NCBI RefSeq assembly: GCF_026168105.1
Contig: NZ_LBMW01000053.1
Location: forward strand, 1 to 51,097
DNA from: Streptomyces hygroscopicus
GTDB lineage: Bacteria; Actinomycetota; Actinomycetes; Streptomycetales; Streptomycetaceae
Reading direction: 5' to 3'
Length of the DNA stretch: 51,097 bases
The notes beneath the pieces were generated by a model. That model did no database searches and was not told the DNA's origin. It worked only from the letters and a program-made list of their open reading frames with translations. The position numbers and the translations under genes are program-made. This document shows positions 42,265 through 50,240 of this stretch, piece by piece. Positions within the stretch are counted from its first letter, which is position 1, and each line of letters opens with the position of its first letter.

Positions 42265-43137
42265 CTACTGTCTGGCCTCTTCTGGTTCTGCGCTGGTCTC
42301 GTCCTCGATCAGTCCGTAGAGAGGCTGGTCCTCGTTTCGGCTGTAGCGGACCACCACGCTGCCTTCCGCGAGTAGCGGCGGGCTGTTGTCGACGATGATG
42401 AGCTGCGCCTTGGCACCTCGGTCTGCCAGCCAGACGGAGAGGTGGTGGTAGAAGTCGTCGATAGCGACGGCATCGGCGATCACCGCGTCCAGCGTGCCGA
42501 CGCCGTGACCGAGGTTCTTCTGCGGGCTGTCGATCATGAGGAAGCCAGGGTGTGCGGTGCCGGTTTCGACGGCGATCTCGAAGACAGCCAGCTGCCAGGC
42601 CAGCGTCAGGAGTGTGCGGGCGCCGGAGGACGCCTCCTGGTAGGGCTCCCCGCGGACGAAAGGTGTGAGGTCGGGCTTGATGAAGGGCTGGCTGAGCCTG
42701 GGGTAGCGCCACTCACGCAGGAGGCCGCCGTAGCGGTTGCTCACCTGGGCGATGATGCGGTCACGGTCGTACGTCGCGTCACCGAGCTGCTCGAGTTCCT
42801 CCTTCAAGCGGGCGATCTGTGCCTCGTGCCGCTCCACCGCGGCGGCGCGCTTGGCGAGTCCCTCTTGGAGTCTTGCGGTGCCTTCCGCCTGGTCGATGAG
42901 GCGGAGTACCTGCTCTCGCCGGCGGTGGAGTGCCGCGGGGGCAGCGTGATCCAGGGTGCGGCACAGGCGTTCACCGGGGCGGCCGCCCAGGAGCGTTGCG
43001 ATGGCCTGCATCCATCGCCGCAGCCCGACGCTGCGGCGCCGGTAGCGTTCGCTCAGGTCCGGGACCTGCTCGGCGAACGTGCGCCGTGGGCAGGAAGCCC
43101 GTTCGCAGAAGAAGCGGCGAACCCTCAGCGAGACCAC
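42265..43137 (-). CDS. chimeric ORF: ISL3 transposase piece fused to an SMC-like ATPase C-terminus
   Basis: A 290-residue open frame of two unrelated parts. Residues 1-62 (SLRVRRFFCERASCPRRTFA, GGRPGERLCRTL) are the second zinc-binding/N-terminal region of an ISL3 transposase. From about residue 66, a coiled coil (RREQVLRLIDQAEGTARLQE to LKEELEQLGD) leads into an ABC-type ATPase tail: signature-like EASSGARTLLTLAWQLAVFE (about 169-188), Walker B FLMIDSPQKNLG (199-210) and LIIVDNSPPLL (247-256). The Walker A end is missing, so the ATPase cannot work alone. It is probably the 3' remnant of a large SMC/RecN-like defence or repair protein truncated by the insertion. Confidence 0.65.
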   Translation of the reverse strand: MVSLRVRRFFCERASCPRRTFAEQVPDLSERYRRRSVGLRRWMQAIATLLGGRPGERLCRTLDHAAPAALHRRREQVLRLIDQAEGTARLQEGLAKRAAAVERHEAQIARLKEELEQLGDATYDRDRIIAQVSNRYGGLLREWRYPRLSQPFIKPDLTPFVRGEPYQEASSGARTLLTLAWQLAVFEIAVETGTAHPGFLMIDSPQKNLGHGVGTLDAVIADAVAIDDFYHHLSVWLADRGAKAQLIIVDNSPPLLAEGSVVVRYSRNEDQPLYGLIEDETSAEPEEARQ

Positions 43138-43214
43138 CGAACTCAGGGGGAGCAGTCAAAAGTCCCCACCGGGACGCTGACCGTCGATGGTGCTGCTGAC
43201 CCACGCGTTGCGGC

Positions 43215-44006
43215 TCATTGCTGCCGTGGGGGGCTGTCCCAGACCGCCGACTGGGCCAAGGCGCCTTCGGAGGACTGAAGGACCGTTCGCACCACGTCGT
43301 GGTGGAAGCGACGGATGTGGAACTCGACCAGGCCGCCGGCGCGTTCGGCGTCCCCGACCGCGATGGCGTCGTGGATGGCGTGGTGTTCCGCGCGCAGGCG
43401 GTCTCGTTCGTCCTCCCAGTCCTCCATCCGGTGGAAGGCCGTCAAGAGGGTGTGCCGCACCGCGTTGCGCACCGCGACGGTCAGATCGGTGACCAGGCGG
43501 TTGCCCCCGGCCTCGGCAATGGCGACATGGAAGCGGGTGTCGTGGTCGTTGAACTCCTCGCGGGAGACGTCGGGGGCGTCCATGTGCGCCAGGCATTCGG
43601 CCATTCGGGCCAGGTCCGCCTCGGTGGCCTGGTCGGCGGCGAGGCGGGCGCTCGACCGCTCCAGCGCGGCGCGGGCCTCCACGACGTCCTTGACGGGGAA
43701 GTTCGCCAGCGCGATGTGCAGCCGCAGCAGCTGGGTCAGGCCCGCGCTGGGCATGGCGGCGATGACGCTGCCGGAGTCGGGACCGGTGCCCACCCGGGCC
43801 CGCAGCACCCCCTGGGCCTCCAGCACTCGCAATGCCTCGCGGATCGCGGCGCGGCTGACCCCGAGCAGCTCGACGAGCTCGCGTTCGGGCGGCAGCCGAT
43901 CCCCGACGCGCAGCTTGCCGGCCAGGATCTGCTCCTCGATCCGCGCGAGGACCAGCTCGTAGGTGCGCGAGCGCGGCACAGGTTCCCAGATCGTCGGCTC
44001 AGCCAT
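43215..44006 (-). CDS. FadR/LldR-type GntR-family repressor of lactate utilisation
   Basis: A 263-residue regulator. The N-terminal winged helix (about 12-80) includes VLARIEEQILAGKLRVGDRL, PPERELVELLGVSRAAIREA and LRVLEAQGVLRARVGTG. The FCD effector domain (about 95-245) carries metal/ligand-site residues in EEFNDHDTRFHVAIAEAGGN, RAEHHAIHDAI and EFHIRRFHHD. The ATG at 44006 has a GAGAAGGG site. It diverges from lactate permease and lutABC. The intergenic region holds two TGGTC-N-GACCA palindromes, the GntR/LldR consensus, so it very likely represses the operon and itself until L-lactate binds. Confidence 0.9.
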   Translation of the reverse strand: MAEPTIWEPVPRSRTYELVLARIEEQILAGKLRVGDRLPPERELVELLGVSRAAIREALRVLEAQGVLRARVGTGPDSGSVIAAMPSAGLTQLLRLHIALANFPVKDVVEARAALERSSARLAADQATEADLARMAECLAHMDAPDVSREEFNDHDTRFHVAIAEAGGNRLVTDLTVAVRNAVRHTLLTAFHRMEDWEDERDRLRAEHHAIHDAIAVGDAERAGGLVEFHIRRFHHDVVRTVLQSSEGALAQSAVWDSPPRQQ

Positions 44007-44074
44007 GAAAGCCCTTCTCGTCAAGGTGGGGGTTCGCCCGCCAGCTCGATAATAGCCCGATGTATGCCCATTGC

Positions 44075-44087
44075 TTGGTCAGACCAA
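44075..44087. promoter_or_regulatory. GntR/LldR operator 1
   Basis: Perfect 13-bp palindrome TTGGTCAGACCAA, located 69 bp upstream of the regulator's ATG and about 100 bp upstream of the permease ATG. It fits the FadR/LldR-type consensus TGGTNNGACCA. Confidence 0.8.
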
Positions 44088-44155
44088 ACAAGAAATTCGC
44101 GTCACGCTCTAGACCGGAACCGAGTAGCGGACCTAACTTTGGAGTTGTCCAGGCT

Positions 44156-44168
44156 ATGGTCTGACCAA
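44156..44168. promoter_or_regulatory. GntR/LldR operator 2
   Basis: ATGGTCTGACCAA, with the 11-bp palindrome TGGTCTGACCA at 44157-44167. Its centre is 81 bp from operator 1 and only 18 bp separate it from the permease ATG, so a bound repressor would cover the promoter or start of transcription. Confidence 0.8.
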
Positions 44169-44185
44169 GCTAATGAGGGTCCGCT

Positions 44186-45901
44186 ATGTATCAGCCTCAC
44201 CTCTCCCCGGTCGCAGGCAGCCTCGCGTTGTCCGCTCTCGTGGCCGCTCTTCCCTTGCTCACCTTGTTCGTGCTGCTCGGCGGCGCGCGGCTGCGCGCCC
44301 ACTGGGCCGGGCTCGCCTCCCTCGCCGTGGCGGTCGTCGTCGCGGTCGCGGGCTACCACATGCCCGCCCGACTCGCGCTACTGTCCGCCGGCGAGGGCGC
44401 CGGGTTCGGCCTCTTCCCGATCGTGTGGATCCTGGTCACCGCTATCTGGCTGTACCAGCTGACCGTCGTCACCGGGCGCTTCGAGGATCTGCGCCAGGCA
44501 TTTCACCTGATCAGCGATGATCCTCGGGTCCAGGCGGTGATCATCGCCTTCTGCTTCGGCGGCCTGCTGGAGGCGCTCGCCGGGTTCGGCGCCCCGGTGG
44601 CGATCACCGGCGTGATGCTCATGGCCGTCGGCTTGGCGCCGTTCCGCGCCGCGGTCACCGTCCTGGTGGCCAACACCGCCCCCGTCGCCTTCGGCGCCAT
44701 CGGCATACCGATCATCACCGCCGGCGGTCTGACGAAGATCCCCTACACCGAGATCGGTGCGTACGTGGGACGGCAGACACCGCTGCTCGCGCTTTTCGTG
44801 CCGCTGCTGCTGGTCGCGCTGGTCGACGGCCGGCGCGGCGTCCGCCAGACCTGGCCGGTGGCCCTGGTGTGCGGGGCGGTCTTCGCGCTGGCCCAGTTCA
44901 CCAGCTCCAACTTCCTCTCGGTCGAACTCACCGACATCATCGCCTCACTCGCCGCCCTGGCCGCCGTCGTCGTCTTCCTGCGTCTGTGGCAGCCGCGCGG
45001 CGGCGAGCAGGCCCGCGCCGAACTGAGCGCCGCCCACCCGCAGGCTCCCGACGGTCCGGCAGGCTCCGCCCCAGCCCCCGGCCCCGCCGCCGCGGTGGGC
45101 ATCCGGACCCGGCCGGCGGCGTCCGGCACCACGCAGGCGCCGCGGGAGGCGATCGCCGGCCCCCGCCTGTTCATGGCGTTCCTGCCGTACCTGGTGGTGA
45201 TCGCCGTCTTCTCGGTCGCCAACCTGGTCAAGCCGGTGGAGCAGGCGCTGGCCGCAACGACCGCCGACATCCCTTGGCCCGGTCTCGACGGGCAGGTCCT
45301 CACGGTGGCCGGCAAGGTCAGCTCGACCACCGTCTACCACCTTTCCTGGCTGTCCTCCCCGGGCACCCTGCTGCTCCTGTCCGGCCTGCTCGTCACCGCC
45401 GCCTACCGCATCAGCCCGGCCACGGCCGCCCGCGAGTTCGGCGCCACGCTCGTCAAACTGCGCTGGGCCGTACTCACCATCGCCGCGGTGCTCGCCCTGG
45501 CCTACGTGATGAACCTCTCCGGCCAGACCATCACCATCGGATCCTGGATCGCCGGCACCGGCGCCGCCTTCGCGTTCCTCTCCCCGGTACTGGGCTGGCT
45601 GGGCACCGCCGTCACTGGGTCGGACACCTCCGCCAACGCGCTCTTCGCCACCCTGCAGCAGACTGCCGCAGCCAAGGCCGGCCTGTCGCCCACGCTACTG
45701 GTCGCCGCCAACACCTCCGGGGGCGTCCTCGGCAAGATGATCAGCCCGCAGAACCTCACCATCGCGGCCACCGCCGTGGGCCTGGCCGGCCGTGAGTCGG
45801 ACCTGCTGCGCGGAGCGGTCAGATGGAGCCTGGGCCTGCTGCTGGCGCTGTGCGCGCTGGTCTACCTGCAGTCCGGCGTCCTGGCGGGGATGCTCCCGTG
45901 A
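44186..45901 (+). CDS. lctP: L-lactate permease (LctP family)
   Basis: A 571-residue transporter with twelve or more membrane segments, the length of LctP/GlcA proteins. Recognisable regions are VIIAFCFGGLLEALAGFGAP with VAITGVMLMAVGL, FGAIGIPIITAGGLTKIPY, FLSPVLGWLGTAVTGSDTSA with NALFATLQQTAA, and AANTSGGVLGKMISPQNLTI. These are diagnostic of the family. It imports lactate (or glycolate) with protons. The hydrophilic loop at about 275-325 is alanine/proline-rich. It heads an operon with lutABC; the stop overlaps a GTG that could start LutA. Regulation by the divergent GntR protein is supported by two operators. Confidence 0.93.
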   Translation: MYQPHLSPVAGSLALSALVAALPLLTLFVLLGGARLRAHWAGLASLAVAVVVAVAGYHMPARLALLSAGEGAGFGLFPIVWILVTAIWLYQLTVVTGRFEDLRQAFHLISDDPRVQAVIIAFCFGGLLEALAGFGAPVAITGVMLMAVGLAPFRAAVTVLVANTAPVAFGAIGIPIITAGGLTKIPYTEIGAYVGRQTPLLALFVPLLLVALVDGRRGVRQTWPVALVCGAVFALAQFTSSNFLSVELTDIIASLAALAAVVVFLRLWQPRGGEQARAELSAAHPQAPDGPAGSAPAPGPAAAVGIRTRPAASGTTQAPREAIAGPRLFMAFLPYLVVIAVFSVANLVKPVEQALAATTADIPWPGLDGQVLTVAGKVSSTTVYHLSWLSSPGTLLLLSGLLVTAAYRISPATAAREFGATLVKLRWAVLTIAAVLALAYVMNLSGQTITIGSWIAGTGAAFAFLSPVLGWLGTAVTGSDTSANALFATLQQTAAAKAGLSPTLLVAANTSGGVLGKMISPQNLTIAATAVGLAGRESDLLRGAVRWSLGLLLALCALVYLQSGVLAGMLP

Positions 45902-45921
45902 ACTTCCGTACCGGAGAGACC

Positions 45922-46695
45922 ATGCGCACCGCGTTGTTCGTCACCTGCTTCAACGACACCCTCTTCCCCGGCACCGGCCGGGCGATGGTCAGGCTGCTGG
46001 AACGGCTGGGCTGCACGGTGGACTTCCCGCTGAGGCAGACCTGCTGCGGCCAGATGCACTTCAACACCGGCTACCAGCGCGAATGCGTGCCGCTGGTCCG
46101 CCGCTTCACGGAGGTCTTCGACGGCTACGACGCCGTCGTGACCCCCTCCGGCTCGTGCGCCGCGATGGTCCGCGAGTACCACGGGCGGGTGGCCGAGGTG
46201 GCCGGTGACACCCGGCTGGCGGCTGCGGTGCGCCACACCCCACCGGTCTACGAGCTTTCTGAGTTCCTGGTCGACGTTCTCGGCGTGGTGGACGTCGGTG
46301 CGTACTTCCCTCACCGGGTCACCTACCACCCCACCTGCCACACGCTGCGGATGCTCAAGGCGGTCCGCCAACCTCTGGCGCTGCTGCGGGCCGTACACGG
46401 CATCGACCTGGTGGAGCTGCCGTCGGCCACGGAGTGCTGCGGCTTCGGCGGCACCTTCGCGCTGAAGAACGCCGACACCTCGGTGGCCATGTGCGCGGAC
46501 AAGGTCCGGCACGTCCTTGGCACCGGAGCCGAGGTGCTGTGCGCCACGGACAACTCCTGCCTGATGCACATCGGCGGCGCCCTGACCCGGCTGCGCACCG
46601 GTGTGCGCACCCTCCACCTCGCCGAGATCCTGGCGTCCACCGAGGACGAGCCGGCGTCCGCGCCCCGTACCGCAGAAGGGGTGGCCCACCGGTGA
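45922..46695 (+). CDS. lutA: lactate utilisation protein A, CCG-domain iron-sulfur subunit
   Basis: A 257-residue member of the LutA/LldE family, part of the LutABC L-lactate dehydrogenase complex that oxidises lactate to pyruvate. Two cysteine-rich CCG repeats are visible: PLRQTCCGQMHFNTGYQREC in the first half and HPTCHTLR with ATECCGFGGTFALKN in the second. They ligate an unusual iron-sulfur cluster. The ATG at 45922 has GGAGAG six bases upstream. A GTG at 45898, overlapping the permease stop, is the alternative. The stop overlaps the lutB GTG. Confidence 0.93.
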   Translation: MRTALFVTCFNDTLFPGTGRAMVRLLERLGCTVDFPLRQTCCGQMHFNTGYQRECVPLVRRFTEVFDGYDAVVTPSGSCAAMVREYHGRVAEVAGDTRLAAAVRHTPPVYELSEFLVDVLGVVDVGAYFPHRVTYHPTCHTLRMLKAVRQPLALLRAVHGIDLVELPSATECCGFGGTFALKNADTSVAMCADKVRHVLGTGAEVLCATDNSCLMHIGGALTRLRTGVRTLHLAEILASTEDEPASAPRTAEGVAHR

Positions 46696-48149
46696 ACGGC
46701 ACGACGTTCCTCGGCATGCCGGCGTTCCCCCGGGCGGCGCGGGACGCCCTCGGCGACGCACAACTGCGCCGCAACCTCGCCGAGGCGACCCGCACCATCC
46801 GCGACAAGCGCGACGAGGCGGTCGGCGAGCTGCCTGACTGGGAGGAGCTGCGCGAGGCCGGACGCGCACTCAAGGAGCACACCCTGCTCCACCTGGACCG
46901 CTACCTCCTGCAGTTCGAAGAGCAGGTCACCGCCGCGGGAGGCACGGTGCACTGGGCCCGCGACTCGGCGGAGGCCAACCGCATCGTGGCGGACCTGGTA
47001 AAGCGGACCGGGCGGAACGAGGTGGTCAAGGTCAAGTCGATGGCCACCCAGGAGACCGGCCTCAACACCGCCCTGGAGCAGGCCGGTATCCGGGCCTACG
47101 AGACGGACCTGGCCGAACTCATCGTGCAGCTCGGCCAGGACCGGCCCTCACACATCCTGGTGCCCGCCATCCACCGCAACCGCGCGGAGATCCGGGAGAT
47201 CTTCCGCCGCGAGATGGGCACGCGCGCAGCCGGCGACGGCCTTGGCGATGCCGGCGCCCTCGGCGACGACCCGCAGGAGCTCGCGGAGGCGGCCCGGCGG
47301 CATCTGCGGGAGAAGTTTCTGCGCGCCGAGGTGGGCATCTGCGGCGCCAACTTCCTGGTCGCAGAGACCGGGACGGTCGTCGTGGCCGAGTCGGAGGGCA
47401 ACGGGCGCATGTGCCTGAGCCTCCCGCAGACCCTGATCTGCCTGGCCGGCATCGAGAAGGTCGTCCCGCGCTGGCAGGACCTGGAGGTCTTCCTCCAACT
47501 GCTGCCCCGCTCCTCCACGGGCGAGCGGATGAACCCCTACACCTCGACCTGGACCGGGACGGCCGACCAAGACGGGCCCCGGGAGTTCCACGTCGTTCTC
47601 CTCGACGGCGGGCGCACCGCAACCCTGGCCGACCCGATCGGCCGGCAGGCGCTCAACTGCATCCGCTGCTCGGCCTGCCTCAACGTCTGTCCGGTCTATG
47701 AGCGGGTGGGCGGTCACGCCTACGGGTCTGTCTACCCCGGCCCGATCGGCGCGATCCTCGGCCCCCAGCTGCGCGGCACCGCCTCCCCGGTGGACCGCTC
47801 GCTGCCCTACGCCTCGACGCTGTGCGGTGCCTGCTACGAGGTCTGCCCCGTCAAGATCAACATTCCCGAGGTCCTGGTCCACCTGCGCGCCCGCGTGGTG
47901 GACGGCAAGCGTCGGCGCCCGCTCCCGGGACCGGAACGGCTGGCGATGGCGGCGGCACGCTGGACGCTGTCCTCCCCCCGACGGCTGGCCGGGGCGCAGC
48001 GCATGGCGGCCGCCGCGGCCCGGCTGGTGCGCCACAACGGGCGGATCCGCCGAATGCCCGGGCCCCTCGCGGGGTGGACCGACGCGCGCGACCTGCCGGC
48101 TCCCGCCCCGGAGAGCTTTCGTACCTGGTGGAGGAGGACGCACCCGTGA
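46692..48149 (+). CDS. lutB: lactate utilisation protein B, ferredoxin-type subunit
   Basis: A 485-residue LutB/LldF-family protein. The N-terminal LUD domain (about 60-310) includes VVKVKSMATQETGLN, ILVPAIHRNRAEIREIF and AETGTVVVAESEGNGRM. Two 4Fe-4S motifs follow: CIRCSACLNVCPVYE near residue 320 and CGACYEVCPVKINIP near 378. The C-terminal helical domain has the usual arginine-rich end. It passes electrons within the LutABC complex. GTG start overlaps the lutA stop (GTGA), and its own stop overlaps the lutC GTG, so the three are translated together. Confidence 0.94.
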   Translation: MNGTTFLGMPAFPRAARDALGDAQLRRNLAEATRTIRDKRDEAVGELPDWEELREAGRALKEHTLLHLDRYLLQFEEQVTAAGGTVHWARDSAEANRIVADLVKRTGRNEVVKVKSMATQETGLNTALEQAGIRAYETDLAELIVQLGQDRPSHILVPAIHRNRAEIREIFRREMGTRAAGDGLGDAGALGDDPQELAEAARRHLREKFLRAEVGICGANFLVAETGTVVVAESEGNGRMCLSLPQTLICLAGIEKVVPRWQDLEVFLQLLPRSSTGERMNPYTSTWTGTADQDGPREFHVVLLDGGRTATLADPIGRQALNCIRCSACLNVCPVYERVGGHAYGSVYPGPIGAILGPQLRGTASPVDRSLPYASTLCGACYEVCPVKINIPEVLVHLRARVVDGKRRRPLPGPERLAMAAARWTLSSPRRLAGAQRMAAAAARLVRHNGRIRRMPGPLAGWTDARDLPAPAPESFRTWWRRTHP

Positions 48150-48868
48150 CGGCTTCATTTCCTTCGGCCGCGCGCGAGGAGGTACTGGCCCGCATCCGGC
48201 GCGCGGTAGGCGACTCGTCCGCGGTCGAGCAGAGGTACGCGCAGGTGCCGCGGGGCTACCGCAACGCGGGCGGCGCGCAACGCCCGGGGGAGGCCTGCTC
48301 CCCACAGACGGTCGCGCTCTTCCTGGAACGCCTCGCCGACTACGGCGCGTCGGCACGCCTGGTTGACGCAACCGCCGCGCCCTCCGCGATCGCCGAGGCG
48401 CTCACCGGGCGGGGCGCCGACACGGTGGTGGTTCCGCACGGGTTCCCCGAGCCCTGGCGCGCCGGCCTGGCCGGGGTTCGGGTGCTCGGCGACGACCCGC
48501 CCGTCGGCCTGGACGCGCTGGACGCCGTCGACGGTGTGCTCACCACCGCGGCCACCGGCGTCGCTGCCACCGGCACGTTTGTCCTCGACGGCGGCCCGGG
48601 CCAGGGGCGCCGGGCGCTGACCCTGGTGCCCGACTACCACCTGTGCGTGATCCCGGCCGACCGGATCGTGCGCTCGGTGCCCGATGCCATGGCCCTCCTC
48701 GATCCGGTCCGGCCGCTGACCTTCGTCTCCGGCCCGTCGGCCACCAGCGACATCGAGATGAAGCGGGTGGAGGGCGTACACGGCCCGCGCACCCTCGAGG
48801 TCCTGGTCGTCGCCACCGAACCGCCGCTCGCAGACCACCGGCCGATCGACGACCCCGCGGAGTCGTGA
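48146..48868 (+). CDS. lutC: lactate utilisation protein C (LUD domain)
   Basis: A 240-residue LutC/LldG-family subunit. The N-terminal helix REEVLARIRRAVG and the LUD core (TVVVPHGFPEPWRAGLAGVR, AVDGVLTTAATGVAATGTFV, LTLVPDYHLCVIPADRIV, GPSATSDIEMKRVEGVHGPR) are all typical. The late SDIE and GVHGPR motifs are family signatures. It completes the LutABC complex. GGAGGA lies upstream of the GTG at 48146, which overlaps the lutB stop. Its TGA shares one base with the ATG of the next gene. Confidence 0.94.
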   Translation: MTASFPSAAREEVLARIRRAVGDSSAVEQRYAQVPRGYRNAGGAQRPGEACSPQTVALFLERLADYGASARLVDATAAPSAIAEALTGRGADTVVVPHGFPEPWRAGLAGVRVLGDDPPVGLDALDAVDGVLTTAATGVAATGTFVLDGGPGQGRRALTLVPDYHLCVIPADRIVRSVPDAMALLDPVRPLTFVSGPSATSDIEMKRVEGVHGPRTLEVLVVATEPPLADHRPIDDPAES

Positions 48869-49410
48869 TGTCCATCCGTCATCCTGTGCGTCACCTCGGA
48901 CCGGTTGTGGCCCGGCCCGAGCCGATCTCACGAGCCGAGCCGGCCTCCCGGCCGGACCGGCCATCGCCCAGACGGCGACGCAGGTTCCGCGGCGATCCGC
49001 CCCCGCGCAGCGTGGCAGTGTGCGCGATGCGGGTCGAGTGCCGCGCGGCCGCGCTGGCCCGGTCGTTCACCACCGCCCAGCTCAGCCGGTGGCACGTGGG
49101 GGACGAGATGGCCGACGCCGCCCGCATTGTGGTCTCCGAACTGGTCACCAACGCTGTGCTGCACAGCGGCGCGACCGGGGTGACCCTACGCCTGGACTGT
49201 ACCGCGGAGAAGATCGTGATCCGTGTCCAGGACGACGGGATCTGGCGGGAGCGGACCACCGCATACCACTACGACCCGGCCGGGCAACTCGCCGAGAGCG
49301 GCCGAGGCCTGTACCTGGTGCATGCGCACGCCACCGACTGCGGCGTGCAGCGCACCCCAGTGGGCTCCTGCGCCTGGGCATGCCTGCCCCGGCCGGGGAG
49401 GGAGCGATGA
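48868..49410 (+). CDS. ATP-binding protein, anti-sigma-factor/HATPase type
   Basis: A 180-residue protein whose second half (about 50-175) is a GHKL ATPase of the RsbW/SpoIIAB group. It shows ADAARIVVSELVTNAVLHSG (N-box with asparagine), VIRVQDDGIW (G1) and SGRGLYLVHAHATDCGV (G2). The first 45 residues are a basic, arginine/proline-rich extension. Streptomyces encode many such proteins, thought to act as anti-sigma kinases or partners of XRE regulators. The ATG overlaps the lutC stop by one base and its stop overlaps the next ATG. It is therefore likely co-expressed with lactate use, which is unusual. Confidence 0.85.
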   Translation: MSIRHPVRHLGPVVARPEPISRAEPASRPDRPSPRRRRRFRGDPPPRSVAVCAMRVECRAAALARSFTTAQLSRWHVGDEMADAARIVVSELVTNAVLHSGATGVTLRLDCTAEKIVIRVQDDGIWRERTTAYHYDPAGQLAESGRGLYLVHAHATDCGVQRTPVGSCAWACLPRPGRER

Positions 49411-50105
49411 ACCCGCAAATGCCTGGCAGGCCCCCTTTCAACCCCGGCGCAGCGCACCGGACGCGCTTACTGCTGCGCATGCACCCCGCACAGGTGGCAG
49501 CCGTGATGGGAGCCGCCTACGGCCTGCACGTGTCGCCGCTGACCGTGACGCGCTGGGAATCAGGCCAGGAGGCGCCGACCGAGGAGGAACTAACCGCCCT
49601 GGCAGGGGCACTGTGGTGTTCGATCGGCGATCTGATGGCCGCGCCACGCACCGCACGCGAGCACCGGCTGGCCGCCGGGAACCCAGCCGCCGACGTCGCG
49701 CTGCGGCTCGGCATCACGTCGGCGGCCTACGAGGAGATGGAACGAAGCGGCCGCTGGCAACTGACTCGGTCTCAGGCCGCCTTGCTCACCGAGATGCTGG
49801 CGCTGCCGCTTGCGGCCCACCTCGAAGTGACCGGCCAGGCCGGACGACTGGCCGAGCTGCTGCGCCGTGCGGTCACCACCCGCTGGCAGGGCTACGTGCG
49901 TCCGGTCCACCGCCTGGTGCCCCGCCCGCGCCCCCGCATCGAAGGCGCCCTTCACCACCTGCACGCCGACTACCAGTCCCTCACCGGCACCCTCGACTGG
50001 GGCGCCGGCACGATCACACTGAACCCCGGCGAGGAGGCCCGGGCCTTCTTGGAGGGGATCGTCGAGGTGTTCTGTCGAAGACTGGAGGCCCGGGGGACGG
50101 CGTAG
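49407..50105 (+). CDS. XRE-type helix-turn-helix regulator
   Basis: A 232-residue DNA-binding protein. An N-terminal HTH (about 20-75) includes LRMHPAQVAAVMGAAYGLHV and SPLTVTRWESGQEAPTEEEL with LTALAGALWCSIGDLM. A second repeat-like HTH segment (about 85-140; ADVALRLGITSAAYEEMERS, LTRSQAALLTEMLAL) precedes a C-terminal region of unknown role ending EEARAFLEGIVEVFCRRLEA. GGAGGGAGCG precedes the ATG at 49407, which overlaps the ATPase stop. XRE/ATPase pairs are a standard Streptomyces regulatory module; this one is at the tail of the lactate operon. Confidence 0.85.
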   Translation: MNPQMPGRPPFNPGAAHRTRLLLRMHPAQVAAVMGAAYGLHVSPLTVTRWESGQEAPTEEELTALAGALWCSIGDLMAAPRTAREHRLAAGNPAADVALRLGITSAAYEEMERSGRWQLTRSQAALLTEMLALPLAAHLEVTGQAGRLAELLRRAVTTRWQGYVRPVHRLVPRPRPRIEGALHHLHADYQSLTGTLDWGAGTITLNPGEEARAFLEGIVEVFCRRLEARGTA

Positions 50106-50240
50106 GCGCCGTGGCAGAGCGGTCCACTGCCCTGCATCAATACCTTGGCCAGCCGCGGGGACGTTGGCGGAGGTCTTAGACGGTGTCCTATGTGGTGATC
50201 GCTCGTTGGGCTGTCTATGGGGCGGGGTACGTGGAGTTGA

